A stretch of 18,721 nucleotides of DNA from SAR202 cluster bacterium (GTDB taxonomy: Bacteria; Chloroflexota; Dehalococcoidia; SAR202; CAJWER01), in NCBI GenBank assembly GCA_030740335.1, contig JASLXL010000027.1, positions 1 through 18,721 on the forward strand. Direction: 5' to 3'. How positions within the stretch are numbered: the first letter of the stretch is position 1; each line of letters begins with the position of its first letter. This document shows positions 7,800 through 15,101 of the stretch, one piece after another. A model generated the notes under the pieces. The model searched no databases, had not been told where the DNA came from, and saw only the letters and a list, made by a program, of their open reading frames with translations. The translations under genes and the position numbers were made by a program.

Positions 7800-8543
7800 A
7801 TGGACAACTACGGTCCCGCTACATATGGTGATCGCATCGCCAGCGGCTATGACGAAAACCACATCTCGCTGTTTGCACCCGACGTGACCGGCTTGATGGT
7901 CGACGTGTTGGCCGGGCTAGCCGCCGATGGCACGGCGCTGGAGTTGGGCATAGGCACGGGTCGCATAGGCCTGCCACTTGCCGCCATCGGCGTCCCCATG
8001 CAAGGTATCGACGCATCGGAGGCCATGGTCGCACGTCTCCGGGAGAAGGACGGTGGGGCGGACATCCCCGTCACAATCGGGGACTTCGCCGAATTCGAGT
8101 TGGACACTGAGTTCTCGCTGATCTTTGTCATATTCAACACAATCTTCGCCCTGCTCACCCAGGAGGACCAGATCGCCTGTTTCCAGCGCGTCGCCGACCA
8201 CCTAGCCGAGGACGGAGTGTTTGTAATTGAGGCGTTCGTTCCCGACCAGACGCGGTTCGTTCGGGGCAACAACATCGACGTGGGGACCGTGGACACTGAT
8301 GAGGTCAGAATAGACGTCACAAACCACGATCCCGTAGCCCAGGTGGCGACCACACAGCATATCCATTTCACTGACGACGGAGTCGAGATGTACCCGGTGC
8401 AGCTGCGTTACGCCTGGCCCTCGGAGTTGGACCTGATGGCACGGCTCGCCGGGCTCACGCTGCGCGATCGGTGGGGCGGATGGGATCGCCAGCCTTTCAC
8501 GGCCGCCAGTACCAACCATGTCTCGGTCTACGAACTCGCCTAG
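7800..8543 (+). CDS. Class I SAM-dependent methyltransferase
   Basis: The protein has the Rossmann methyltransferase signature: motif I A-L-E-L-G-I-G-T-G-R-I-G-L-P-L-A, the acidic post-motif G-I-D-A-S-E-A-M-V that binds the SAM ribose, and a motif IV region near F-N-T-I-F-A-L-L. The typical N-terminal cap contains Y-G-D-R-I-A-S-G-Y-D-E. Length is 247 residues from ATG 7800, normal for small-molecule methyltransferases of the Methyltransf_25 type. The start is uncertain: AGGA lies only 1 nt before ATG 7800, while the in-frame GTG 7773 has only a pyrimidine run upstream. Substrate unknown. It is separated from aspS by 210 bp and is probably its own unit. Confidence 0.85.
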   Translation: MDNYGPATYGDRIASGYDENHISLFAPDVTGLMVDVLAGLAADGTALELGIGTGRIGLPLAAIGVPMQGIDASEAMVARLREKDGGADIPVTIGDFAEFELDTEFSLIFVIFNTIFALLTQEDQIACFQRVADHLAEDGVFVIEAFVPDQTRFVRGNNIDVGTVDTDEVRIDVTNHDPVAQVATTQHIHFTDDGVEMYPVQLRYAWPSELDLMARLAGLTLRDRWGGWDRQPFTAASTNHVSVYELA

Positions 8544-8565
8544 CGACGGCACTCCTCGCTAGCCG

Positions 8566-8594
8566 TTGCATACCTGGTCCCATACCCCCATAAT
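8566..8594 (+). promoter_or_regulatory. Candidate promoter of the deacylase-TauE-flavoprotein operon
   Basis: TTGCAT (8566-8571), a 17-bp spacer and CATAAT (8589-8594, 5 of 6 matches) lie just upstream of the deacylase gene. The -35 box is weak (3 of 6). The transcript would start near 8601 and include the AGGAGGT ribosome site at 8626-8632. Confidence 0.4.
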
Positions 8595-8638
8595 CTAGCT
8601 GCTTGCTGCCATCAGTTTGCTCGTGAGGAGGTCTGTTC

Positions 8639-10219
8639 ATGTTCGACGTGGTGATCACCAGAGGGATCGTAGTCGACGGCTCCGGCAAGCCAGGATACCC
8701 TGCCGATGTCGGTATCCTAGGCGGCAAAATCGAAGCGATAGAGGATCTATCGCAGGCCGAGACAGCGCGGGTCATCGATGCGTCGGGGCTGACTGTTTCT
8801 CCAGGATTCATTGATAGCCACACGCACTCGGACGCCTCGCTGCTTACGAACCCGCAGCATGCCCAAGGGCTCCGACAAGGCATCACGACCGAGATACTGG
8901 GACAGGACGGGCTGTCGTATGCCCCTCTCTCGGCAGACAATTACGAGACCTACCGACGATACCTGGCCGGGATCCTGGGCCGTGCGCCTGCCGGCCTCGA
9001 CATGAGCGGCGTCGCCGCCTTCAGGTCCCACTACCACAACAAGACGGCAATCAACACTGCATACCTGGTCGCCCATGGCGCTATCAGGCTCGAGACATGC
9101 GGTTTTCAGGACGTGCCGATGACCGGCGACCGCATGAAGCACGCTCTCCGGCTTGTGGAGGAGGGCTTGGAGCAGGGTGCGGTCGGGCTAGCGACCGGCC
9201 TCTCATATCACCCGCACTCGTGGAGCACGACCGAGGAGATCGTCGAGCTTTGCGGGCCGGTTCAGAAGGCCTGCGGGGTGTACGTAACCCACCTGCGCGA
9301 CGTCCACCCGGAGCGCGGTTTCGGCGGAGGCGGTGTTCCCGAGGCGCTGGAGGTCGGCCGACGCTCTGGCGTCAAGGTCCACTTCTCCCACACCCGCACC
9401 GCCGCCGGCAACGCCGGACAGGTGGCGGAGCTGATGGAGCCCATCGACGCCGCAAAGGCCGAGGGCCTGGACATCACCCTTGAGCTGTACCCGTACCCCA
9501 CCGGCAGCACCTTTGCCGTTAGCAACCTGCCGAGCTGGGCTTCCGCGGGTGGACCGGAGGAGATTCTCGATCGTCTAACAGACTCGGGGGACCGAGCGCG
9601 CATCGTCGAGCACCTGGAGTCGATGGGCAAGCGTTCCATCGCTGAATCGGTCCTGTCCCACCTGCCACGTCACCCCCAGTACGAGGGGATGTCGGTAGCC
9701 GATATCGCCGACGATCTCGGGATGGGGCTTGGCGAGACGATGTGTCACATGCTCGTGGAGGAGGACCTGGAGGTCGGCTTCTGGCTTACCCCGCCCGATA
9801 GTGTAAACACCTGGCGGCAGACTAGCCGTGACGCCATCGAGCTCCTTTCCAGGCCCGACTACATGGTGGGTAGCGACTCGATTCAGGCGGGCGGATCCCC
9901 ACATCCACGGGCCTATGGCACCTTCCCCCGTTTCCTGGGGCGGCTCCGTCGGCGCTACGCCAAGATCACACTCGAGCAGATGGTGCAACGGGTCACCGAC
10001 AACCCTGCACGAAGATTCGGGCTGACCGGTCGTGGACGGGTTGAGAAGGGCTACTTCGCGGACCTAGTGATCTTTGATCCCGACCGCATCATCGACACAG
10101 CGACCTACGACGAACCCCGGCATCATCCGGCCGGCATTCCATACGTGCTGGTCAACGGGAAAGTCGCCGTGGACGGCGAACGCTGCACCGGCGTCTTGGC
10201 CGGCCAGGCCATTCCATAA
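8639..10219 (+). CDS. N-acyl-D-amino-acid deacylase (D-aminoacylase family amidohydrolase)
   Basis: Members of this zinc amidohydrolase family remove the acyl group from N-acyl-D-amino acids. Residues 1-60 and the C-terminus form the composite beta domain; the TIM barrel carries H61-x-H63-x-D65 (S-P-G-F-I-D-S-H-T-H-S-D), H218 in V-T-H-L-R-D, H251 in H-F-S-H-T-R and D413 in V-G-S-D-S. These correspond to the metal and catalytic residues of Alcaligenes D-aminoacylase. The bridging cysteine of that enzyme (G-N-C-G) is replaced here by D90 in G-Q-D-G-L-S-Y-A-P. At 526 residues it is within the family's 480-570 range. ATG 8639 follows a perfect AGGAGGT. It heads a probable operon with a TauE permease (39 bp gap) and a flavoprotein. 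Substrate side chain cannot be told. Confidence 0.9.
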   Translation: MFDVVITRGIVVDGSGKPGYPADVGILGGKIEAIEDLSQAETARVIDASGLTVSPGFIDSHTHSDASLLTNPQHAQGLRQGITTEILGQDGLSYAPLSADNYETYRRYLAGILGRAPAGLDMSGVAAFRSHYHNKTAINTAYLVAHGAIRLETCGFQDVPMTGDRMKHALRLVEEGLEQGAVGLATGLSYHPHSWSTTEEIVELCGPVQKACGVYVTHLRDVHPERGFGGGGVPEALEVGRRSGVKVHFSHTRTAAGNAGQVAELMEPIDAAKAEGLDITLELYPYPTGSTFAVSNLPSWASAGGPEEILDRLTDSGDRARIVEHLESMGKRSIAESVLSHLPRHPQYEGMSVADIADDLGMGLGETMCHMLVEEDLEVGFWLTPPDSVNTWRQTSRDAIELLSRPDYMVGSDSIQAGGSPHPRAYGTFPRFLGRLRRRYAKITLEQMVQRVTDNPARRFGLTGRGRVEKGYFADLVIFDPDRIIDTATYDEPRHHPAGIPYVLVNGKVAVDGERCTGVLAGQAIP

Positions 10220-10258
10220 TGATTTGGGGATCGCGCTCCTAGCGGGCGCCCGGCACCT

Positions 10259-11005
10259 TTGCCAGACATACTTCAGATAGTAGTCGCGACCATCGCGATG
10301 TTCGTCGGGTCGATCATTGCCGGCACAGCGGGCTTTGGCATGGGGATGACCGCGTCCCCATTCATGCTCCTGGTACTGGATCCGCGCACAGTTGTTGTCA
10401 TCTCCAACGCGATGGGGATTGCCGTGTTCACGGTGGTGCTCTACCAGTCGCGGCGTGCTCTGCCCGTGAAGGAGATGTCCGTCATTGCGGTGGTGGGGCT
10501 CGTCGGCACCCCTGTCGGCGTCTTTGCCCTTAGTACTGTAAGCACGAACCTGCTCCGGATCGGCATCTTGGTGCTGATCATGTTCACAGCAATCGCGGTG
10601 GTCAGTAACGCAGGCACCATCTTCGGAAAATCCAAAACGATCGGGCCTGTGGTGGGGTTCGTGGTTGGCGCGATAATCGCTGCCTTCGGTATAGGCGGCC
10701 CGCTGATGGTCCTGTACCTGCTTGCACGCGGCTGGTCTAGTCAGATGTTGCGAGCCTCAATGTCGTTCTTCTTTCTGATAAACATGTTTACCGGCGTCGT
10801 CGGATACGTTGTCACTGGCCTGTACACAAAGGAACGGGTCGTACTAACCTTGATCGTGGCGGTGCCGGTACTGATCGGCTTCAGCCTCGGTGGCCTGCTC
10901 TTGAAAAAGCTCGATGAGAACACCTTCCGCCAAGGGGTCATAGCCGTCATCCTCTTCACCAGCACCATGACGTTGGCTTGGGAGTTGTTTCACTTGGCGT
11001 CCTAG
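10259..11005 (+). CDS. TauE/SafE-family permease
   Basis: The 248-residue hydrophobic protein has about eight membrane helices and the TauE/SafE signature of two related halves with glycine-rich loops: G-T-A-G-F-G-M-G-M near residue 24 and G-A-I-I-A-A-F-G-I-G-G-P in the second half. Members export sulfite or organosulfonates such as sulfoacetate, or move other anions; length is typical (240-270). Starting at TTG 10259 keeps the first helix complete, but no ribosome site is visible; the in-frame ATG 10298 would shorten that helix. It lies 39 bp after the deacylase and 47 bp before the flavoprotein, so it probably exports a product of that pathway, or imports its substrate. Confidence 0.88.
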   Translation: MPDILQIVVATIAMFVGSIIAGTAGFGMGMTASPFMLLVLDPRTVVVISNAMGIAVFTVVLYQSRRALPVKEMSVIAVVGLVGTPVGVFALSTVSTNLLRIGILVLIMFTAIAVVSNAGTIFGKSKTIGPVVGFVVGAIIAAFGIGGPLMVLYLLARGWSSQMLRASMSFFFLINMFTGVVGYVVTGLYTKERVVLTLIVAVPVLIGFSLGGLLLKKLDENTFRQGVIAVILFTSTMTLAWELFHLAS

Positions 11006-11052
11006 TACCATATGAGTCATAGTCGCCGAGCTTCGCTTCACAGGAGGTCGTA

Positions 11053-12735
11053 ATGCGATCCACCCAATTCACCACTGGCTCGCCGGACATCCACACCGAT
11101 ATCTTGATCGTCGGCGGTGGTACTGGAGGCTGTGCGGCGGCCATGTCAGCCACCAGCATGGGCATGCACGTAATCATGACCGAGCCCACGGACTGGATAG
11201 GCGGTCAGCTCACTTCCCAGACCGTCCCACCAGACGAGCACTCCTGGATCGAGCGATTTGGCTGCACGGGACGGTTCCGTGCATACCGCAACGGCGTCCG
11301 GAAGTACTATCGGGACAACTACCCTTTGACCGATGCAGCTCGATCTGATCCCTACTTGAATCCTGGCAACGGCTACGTCTCCCGTCTCTGTCACGAGCCC
11401 CGTGTGGCCCTGGCGGTGCTGGAGCAGATGCTGGCCTTTCCCCGCACCTCAGGCCTGCTCGACGTACGGCTGCGCCATAAGCCTGTAGCCGCCGACGCCC
11501 AGGGAGACCGGGTGCGCTCCGTCACGTTGCTGGACATGGACTCTGGCAAGGAGATCACCATCGGCGCCGACTACATCCTCGACGCCACCGAAACAGGTGA
11601 CCTGCTGCCCATGGCGGGTGTCGAGTACGTCAGCGGGTTTGAGTCGCAGGCCGAGACCGGCGAACCCAACGCTCGTGAGGGCGACGCCGAGCCCGACAAC
11701 GTGCAGGCGCTGAGCTGGGTCATGGCCATTGGACACGACCCGGATGGCGAACACGTCATCGACAAGCCGTCGCAGTACGAGCGCTGGAGAGACTTCGAGC
11801 CAGACCTGACACCGTCGTGGGAAGGCAGGCTGCTAAGATGGTCCCGCGGTCGCGCCGAGGGTGACCGCAAGTGGCAGGACACCTACGTACTGTTCCCTGA
11901 AGAGTCGGTAATGGAGGACAGGCGCGATAGCCTCTGGCACTGGCGACGCATCGTCTACAAGGGTTACTATGCTCCCGGGGTCTTGGAACACGAGAAGACC
12001 CTCGTGGTGTGGCCGCAGAACGACTACTTCGTATCCAACATCATCGACAAGCCCGAAGAGGAGGCAGCCCGGTACCTTGAGGAATCACGACAGCTCTCCC
12101 TCAGCTTTCTCTACTGGATGCAGACCGAGGCCGACCGGCCAGACGGCGGTATCGGCTACCCTGGACTCTATCTGTGCCCCGACGTCACAGGAACGGACGA
12201 TGGTCTGGCAAAGGCCCCCTATATCCGTGAGTCACGCCGAATCAGGGCGGAGCTAACCGTCACCCAGAACCACATCGACGCAGAGCTGCGAGACAGCGCC
12301 GAGATATTCCCGGACACAGTGGGTATCGGCAACTACCATATAGACGTGCACGTAAGTTCCGGCGGCACCAGCATCATCGACCGTCCAGCCCACCCCTTCC
12401 AGATCCCGCTGGGGGCGCTAATCCCGCAACTCATGGACAACCTACTCCCCGCCGGCAAAAACATCGGCACAACCCACATCAGCAACGGCTCCTACCGCCT
12501 GCACCCCGTAGAGTGGAACATAGGCGAATCAGTAGGCCTCCTAGCCGCCTACTGCGCTCGCAGCAACACAACCCCCCGCCAAGTCCGCCACAAGCCCGAC
12601 CTACTACGCGAATTCCAGGACCTCTGCATAGCCCAGGGCATAGAGCTAGAGTGGCCCAAAGTGACCTCCGAAAATCGCAACGCAGCCTTCGATCAACGCA
12701 TCCTAGGCACTCTCCCAAGAGGCGCAACGCCGTAA
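11053..12735 (+). CDS. FAD-dependent oxidoreductase (FAD_oxidored family)
   Basis: The N-terminus is a classic FAD-binding Rossmann fold, D-I-L-I-V-G-G-G-T-G-G-C-A-A-A with G21-x-G23-x-x-G26, followed by an acidic ribose contact in T-E-P-T-D-W-I-G-G-Q and by the second FAD motif I-L-D-A-T-E-T-G-D-L-L-P (about residues 175-190). The C-terminal part N-L-L-P-A-G-K-N-I-G-T-T-H then R-L-H-P-V-E-W-N-I-G-E is the usual end of this family, in which members are about 500-620 residues; here 560. ATG 11053 follows AGGAGGT. The cofactor is clear, the substrate is not; the operon suggests an amino- or hydroxy-acid freed by the deacylase. The last 300 bp differ in base use from the rest. Confidence 0.9.
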   Translation: MRSTQFTTGSPDIHTDILIVGGGTGGCAAAMSATSMGMHVIMTEPTDWIGGQLTSQTVPPDEHSWIERFGCTGRFRAYRNGVRKYYRDNYPLTDAARSDPYLNPGNGYVSRLCHEPRVALAVLEQMLAFPRTSGLLDVRLRHKPVAADAQGDRVRSVTLLDMDSGKEITIGADYILDATETGDLLPMAGVEYVSGFESQAETGEPNAREGDAEPDNVQALSWVMAIGHDPDGEHVIDKPSQYERWRDFEPDLTPSWEGRLLRWSRGRAEGDRKWQDTYVLFPEESVMEDRRDSLWHWRRIVYKGYYAPGVLEHEKTLVVWPQNDYFVSNIIDKPEEEAARYLEESRQLSLSFLYWMQTEADRPDGGIGYPGLYLCPDVTGTDDGLAKAPYIRESRRIRAELTVTQNHIDAELRDSAEIFPDTVGIGNYHIDVHVSSGGTSIIDRPAHPFQIPLGALIPQLMDNLLPAGKNIGTTHISNGSYRLHPVEWNIGESVGLLAAYCARSNTTPRQVRHKPDLLREFQDLCIAQGIELEWPKVTSENRNAAFDQRILGTLPRGATP

Positions 12736-12767
12736 CGAGTGTGGGTGGCGCTACGGGCGGATATAGG

Positions 12768-12785
12768 GGCGTACAACCGTACGCC
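12768..12785. repeat. Short perfect hairpin
   Basis: GGCGTAC and GTACGCC form a perfect 7-bp stem over a 4-nt loop, 33 bp after the flavoprotein stop. No T run follows, so it is probably not a simple terminator. It resembles compact palindromic intergenic repeats. Confidence 0.45.
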
Positions 12786-12956
12786 AGCTTTCCACTACAG
12801 CAGGGCCATCAATTGACCCTCGGCGGCACACTACCCGCGCCGCGGGGCGCACCGAGGACGCCATCCATCTGGAGTCGCGAGATTAGGTGCACTCGACACC
12901 ATTAGGGACGTATCCAGCCATCCCGTGGCCGAGGTTGTCATCTGGGCAGGGGCTCC

Positions 12957-13035
12957 CCCTCATCCTAGCCTTCTCCCTCGTGGGAATAAGGGACCAGACC
13001 TCCTCTCCTGGAGAGGGAGAGGACTGAGGTGAAGG
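12957..13035. repeat. Imperfect palindromic intergenic repeat (REP/MITE-like)
   Basis: A 23-bp left arm (12957-12979) matches the reverse complement of the right arm (13013-13035) at 17 of 23 positions; between them is an inner hairpin CCTCTC/GAGAGG. The pyrimidine-rich arms with TCTCCCTC look like dispersed palindromic elements found many times per genome in Chloroflexota and other bacteria; that likeness is from memory. No transposase is nearby. Confidence 0.55.
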
Positions 13036-13178
13036 TCTCTCTTTTGTCGTTGCCGCGACCAAGACTCGAAGAATCTACCATGAACGCAGCTTCACGGATC
13101 CACCGTTCACTCTGAGCCCGACGTAGCACCTTGCCCAATTCCTTGATAAACACGTACATGCGTGCTGATATATACCAC

Positions 13179-13206
13179 AGAGGACAGGCCTCGTGGCCTG
13201 TCCTCT
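13179..13206. repeat. Perfect 12-bp hairpin
   Basis: AGAGGACAGGCC pairs fully with GGCCTGTCCTCT over the loop TCGT. The stem would be very stable, but no T run follows on either strand, so a role as intrinsic terminator is doubtful. It lies between the repeat element and the 21-bp array. Confidence 0.6.
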
Positions 13207-13263
13207 CCCATTATCTGCCTATCGATTGCGCGAGATATTCATGGATCACCAACCCTGCCAAAT

Positions 13264-13347
13264 GTCCCATTCGCTCCCAATTCAGTAACAATTGCACTCA
13301 AAGATGTCCCATTTGGGCCCAAAACAGTACCGTTTGCTCCAACACCA
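13264..13347. repeat. Four degenerate 21-bp tandem repeats
   Basis: Four units start at 13264, 13285, 13306 and 13327, each beginning GT. Unit 1 (GTCCCATTCGCTCCCAATTC plus A) matches unit 3 at 16, unit 4 at 14 and unit 2 at about 11 of 21 positions. In translation the period is seven residues: V-P-F-A-P-N-S, V-T-I-A-L-K-D, V-P-F-G-P-K-T on the plus strand, or G-A-N-G-T-x-L type units on the minus strand. There are no spacers, so it is not a CRISPR. Confidence 0.6.
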
Positions 13348-13437
13348 CAAGTACGAACGTAACAGAATGGAACACTGTGAGACACATTCTGCTGAGGGCC
13401 GGTTCCGACGCGGATTTGCAATCTGGCGACCGCAGGT

Positions 13438-13980
13438 CTACTCGCCACCCAGCAGTATCTGCAGCACCTCCGGAGCAGCCTGAATAGCCTTCTCTCGCAA
13501 CGCGTCCTGGTCGAGGCTACCCAGTGGGTGTGGCAGCATCACGTAGGGGTAGCCCGGGATCCCACCCAGCATTGCCATGGCTTCGGCGCTCGAGACGAAG
13601 GGCTCAGTGCAGATCACAGCCGCGGGGACTCCTCGCTTTTCGAGGGAGATGGCGTCGTGCACACTGCACGACGAGCAAGACCCTCAATCACCGGTGGAGG
13701 TGACGACGACGTCGCACCTCTCAGCCAGCTCGTCGAGCAGGTCTTCCGGGCAGGGTCTCGAGGCGTTACCCTTGTTCTTGGCGATTACGACGCTGAAATC
13801 GTAGCGGTCCGCGAGCACCTCGTATATTATCTCAAGAAGCTCCGCGGAATTCTGTTTGCCGTTGGCCAGCAGCCCGATGGATATCCCGTCGAGGGAGGAC
13901 GGACGCGGCGCGATGATCGCCTGCTCCGGGATCGGCTCGACCCTGGGATCCAGCACCTCTACCATTGACGTTGTGCTCAT
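13438..13980 (-). CDS. UGSC-family selenoprotein with in-frame TGA (selenocysteine 99)
   Basis: Reading leftward from ATG 13980 (GGAGGT six bases upstream), the frame gives 98 residues, meets TGA at 13684-13686, and continues in the same frame for 81 more residues to TAG at 13438-13440. The residues around the TGA read V-T-S-T-G-D-U-G-S-C-S-S-C-S-V-H-D, the signature that gives the UGSC family its name; U is at position 99 and C at 102. Downstream the family-like stretch A-I-S-L-E-K-R-G-V-P-A and G-I-P-G-Y-P-Y-V follows. The total of 180 residues is complete. A hairpin 10 nt after the TGA fits a bacterial SECIS. The family is thought to be redox-active, like other U-x-x-C proteins, but its reaction is unknown. 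The gene follows a 345-residue partner by 58 bp. Selenocysteine genes (selA, selB, selC, selD) are not in the window. Confidence 0.92.
13653..13673 (-). promoter_or_regulatory. Bacterial SECIS hairpin for Sec insertion
   Basis: In the mRNA, CGTCGTGCA and TGCACGACG form a perfect 9-bp stem over the loop GUG. The stem begins 10 nt and the loop 19 nt after the TGA. This fits the general rules for bacterial SECIS elements: a stem-loop inside the coding region shortly after UGA, with a G among the first loop bases, which SelB contacts. Confidence 0.75.
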
Positions 13981-14038
13981 GCGATGACCTCCATGACATC
14001 TTTCGTCCCGTATTGAGGCCGCTTGTTGCGTCAGCCTA

Positions 14039-15076
14039 CTATATCTTGATTTCCTTGGTGACAGGCTTAGAGTTCGTACCGCCGCCCCAGAGTTGAATCA
14101 CGGCGCAGCCGCCGCCGGCCTCGCCACCCGCAACGATTATGGTGACGCTATCCGGGGAGTTCACAGTACCTATCAGTACGTCGGGGTCATCCTCGGAGAC
14201 TGGAGCACCGATCTTTGCCCAGGCGGAGGCGGGACGCTGCCCAGCGCGATACAGGGCCTCCTTAACGCGGCCCTTCGTCCACCCGGCGGCCTTCAGGTGG
14301 CCGACGATCTCCAGGCTCAGTACCACTACTAGGTCGTCCTGATCAGGTCCGGTGGTGAACAGTGCGTCGGCGAAGGATGCTAGGATCAACTCCGGATTGG
14401 TGGTGGGCGGTGGGTTGACCTGAATAGGCGACAGGCCCGGATACACCGTTATGGCGCTCTGGAAGCTGGAGAGCCCCTTCTCCTCGTGCAGGGACGACCA
14501 GGGGCTGGCATCCTCTGCCTCGGCGATGCACCAGGTGTACTTTCCGGGATGGCCCAGGGCCGCCTTGTCCAGCTTGCCAGACACCGCGCCTGAGGCATTT
14601 GTGATGACCAGCCTGATTGCCCGGCCTATCGTCGCGTTGCCACGGTTTCCGGGCCCGAAAAGGTCCACACCGGACCTGAGTCCAAGTTCACCGACCACGG
14701 GCCCGTTGACCACGGTGAGCACTGCGGTTCCCATCGTGCTGACAGATACCGCGTGAAGGTTGAATTTCGGCTCGCAAATAGCCTCGACAGCAGCCAGAAT
14801 CAGGGGAAGGTGCTCGGGGAGACAGCCCGCCATTACGGCGTTGATCGCCACCTTCTCGGTGGTGATGACGCGTCCCTTGGTGGGCTCGGTGCCGATGATG
14901 GAGGAGGCAGGACGCCCGGCCTGGTCAAGGAAGCGAACGACTCGCGATGGCGTCGGGGGAACGACCGGCAGGCCGTCAGTCCAGCCCTGCTCAGCGTAGT
15001 ATTCCATCGCAGCAGCGTCGTCTGCAAACTCCAGGCGCTTGGATGTCAGGGAATGCGGGATCGGCGACGCGCTCAA
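14039..15076 (-). CDS. Uncharacterised protein, partner of the UGSC selenoprotein
   Basis: I do not recognise a characterised family. The 345-residue soluble-looking protein has no signal peptide or membrane helix. Notable parts are W-T-D-G-L-P-V-V-P-P at 32-41, a cysteine in G-C-L-P-E-H-L-P (C85), a glycine/asparagine-rich F-G-P-G-N-R-G-N-A-T-I-G in the middle and a glycine-rich C-terminal stretch with one cysteine (G-G-E-A-G-G-G-C-A-V). Start is TTG 15076 with GGAG upstream and a strong promoter (15102-15130) placing the transcript start about 19 nt earlier. It is the first gene of a two-gene unit with the selenoprotein, so a shared redox or catabolic reaction is likely, for example as the substrate-binding part. 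No function is shown. Confidence 0.85.
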   Translation of the reverse strand: MSASPIPHSLTSKRLEFADDAAAMEYYAEQGWTDGLPVVPPTPSRVVRFLDQAGRPASSIIGTEPTKGRVITTEKVAINAVMAGCLPEHLPLILAAVEAICEPKFNLHAVSVSTMGTAVLTVVNGPVVGELGLRSGVDLFGPGNRGNATIGRAIRLVITNASGAVSGKLDKAALGHPGKYTWCIAEAEDASPWSSLHEEKGLSSFQSAITVYPGLSPIQVNPPPTTNPELILASFADALFTTGPDQDDLVVVLSLEIVGHLKAAGWTKGRVKEALYRAGQRPASAWAKIGAPVSEDDPDVLIGTVNSPDSVTIIVAGGEAGGGCAVIQLWGGGTNSKPVTKEIKI

Positions 15077-15101
15077 ATGTGCTCTCCATCAGAATAGGCC
15101 G

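Larger units (their letters stand above)
12736..13437. other. 702-bp region with repeats and no convincing gene
   Basis: Between the convergent flavoprotein and selenoprotein genes no frame shows a recognisable protein, ribosome site and start together. The stretch instead holds a small hairpin (12768-12785), an imperfect palindromic element (12957-13035), a perfect 12-bp hairpin (13179-13206) and degenerate 21-bp repeats (13264-13347), plus a 7-bp inverted repeat CAGAATG/CATTCTG (13363-13369 with 13385-13391). Short open frames at 12965-13159 (minus) and 13162-13362 (plus) appear to be translations of these repeats. Confidence 0.6.

Noticed and set aside
12965..13159. 64-residue small protein on the minus strand
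   Set aside because: Its C-terminal part is the translation of the palindromic repeat, and no ribosome site or homology is evident.
13179..13206. Rho-independent terminator
   Set aside because: The hairpin is perfect but no T run follows on either strand, and it is over 400 bp from the flavoprotein end and over 200 bp from the selenoprotein end.
13264..13347. CRISPR array
   Set aside because: The 21-bp units abut without spacers, are degenerate, number only four, and no cas genes are present.
13162..13362. 66-residue protein with V-P-F-A-P repeats
   Set aside because: It only reflects the 21-bp repeats and has no visible ribosome site; a decayed fragment is possible, but a real gene is not supported.
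12736..13437. tRNA or other structured RNA gene in the gap
   Set aside because: No T-loop-like GGTTCGANTCC box, acceptor stem pairing or cloverleaf could be found by eye on either strand; a covariance-model scan would settle it.
13438..13662. A separate 74-residue gene downstream of a 98-residue gene, or a nonsense-mutated pseudogene
   Set aside because: The frame is continuous across the single TGA, the bases between encode G-S-C-S-S-C-S, the site is the U of the UGSC motif, and a SECIS-like hairpin follows at the right distance.
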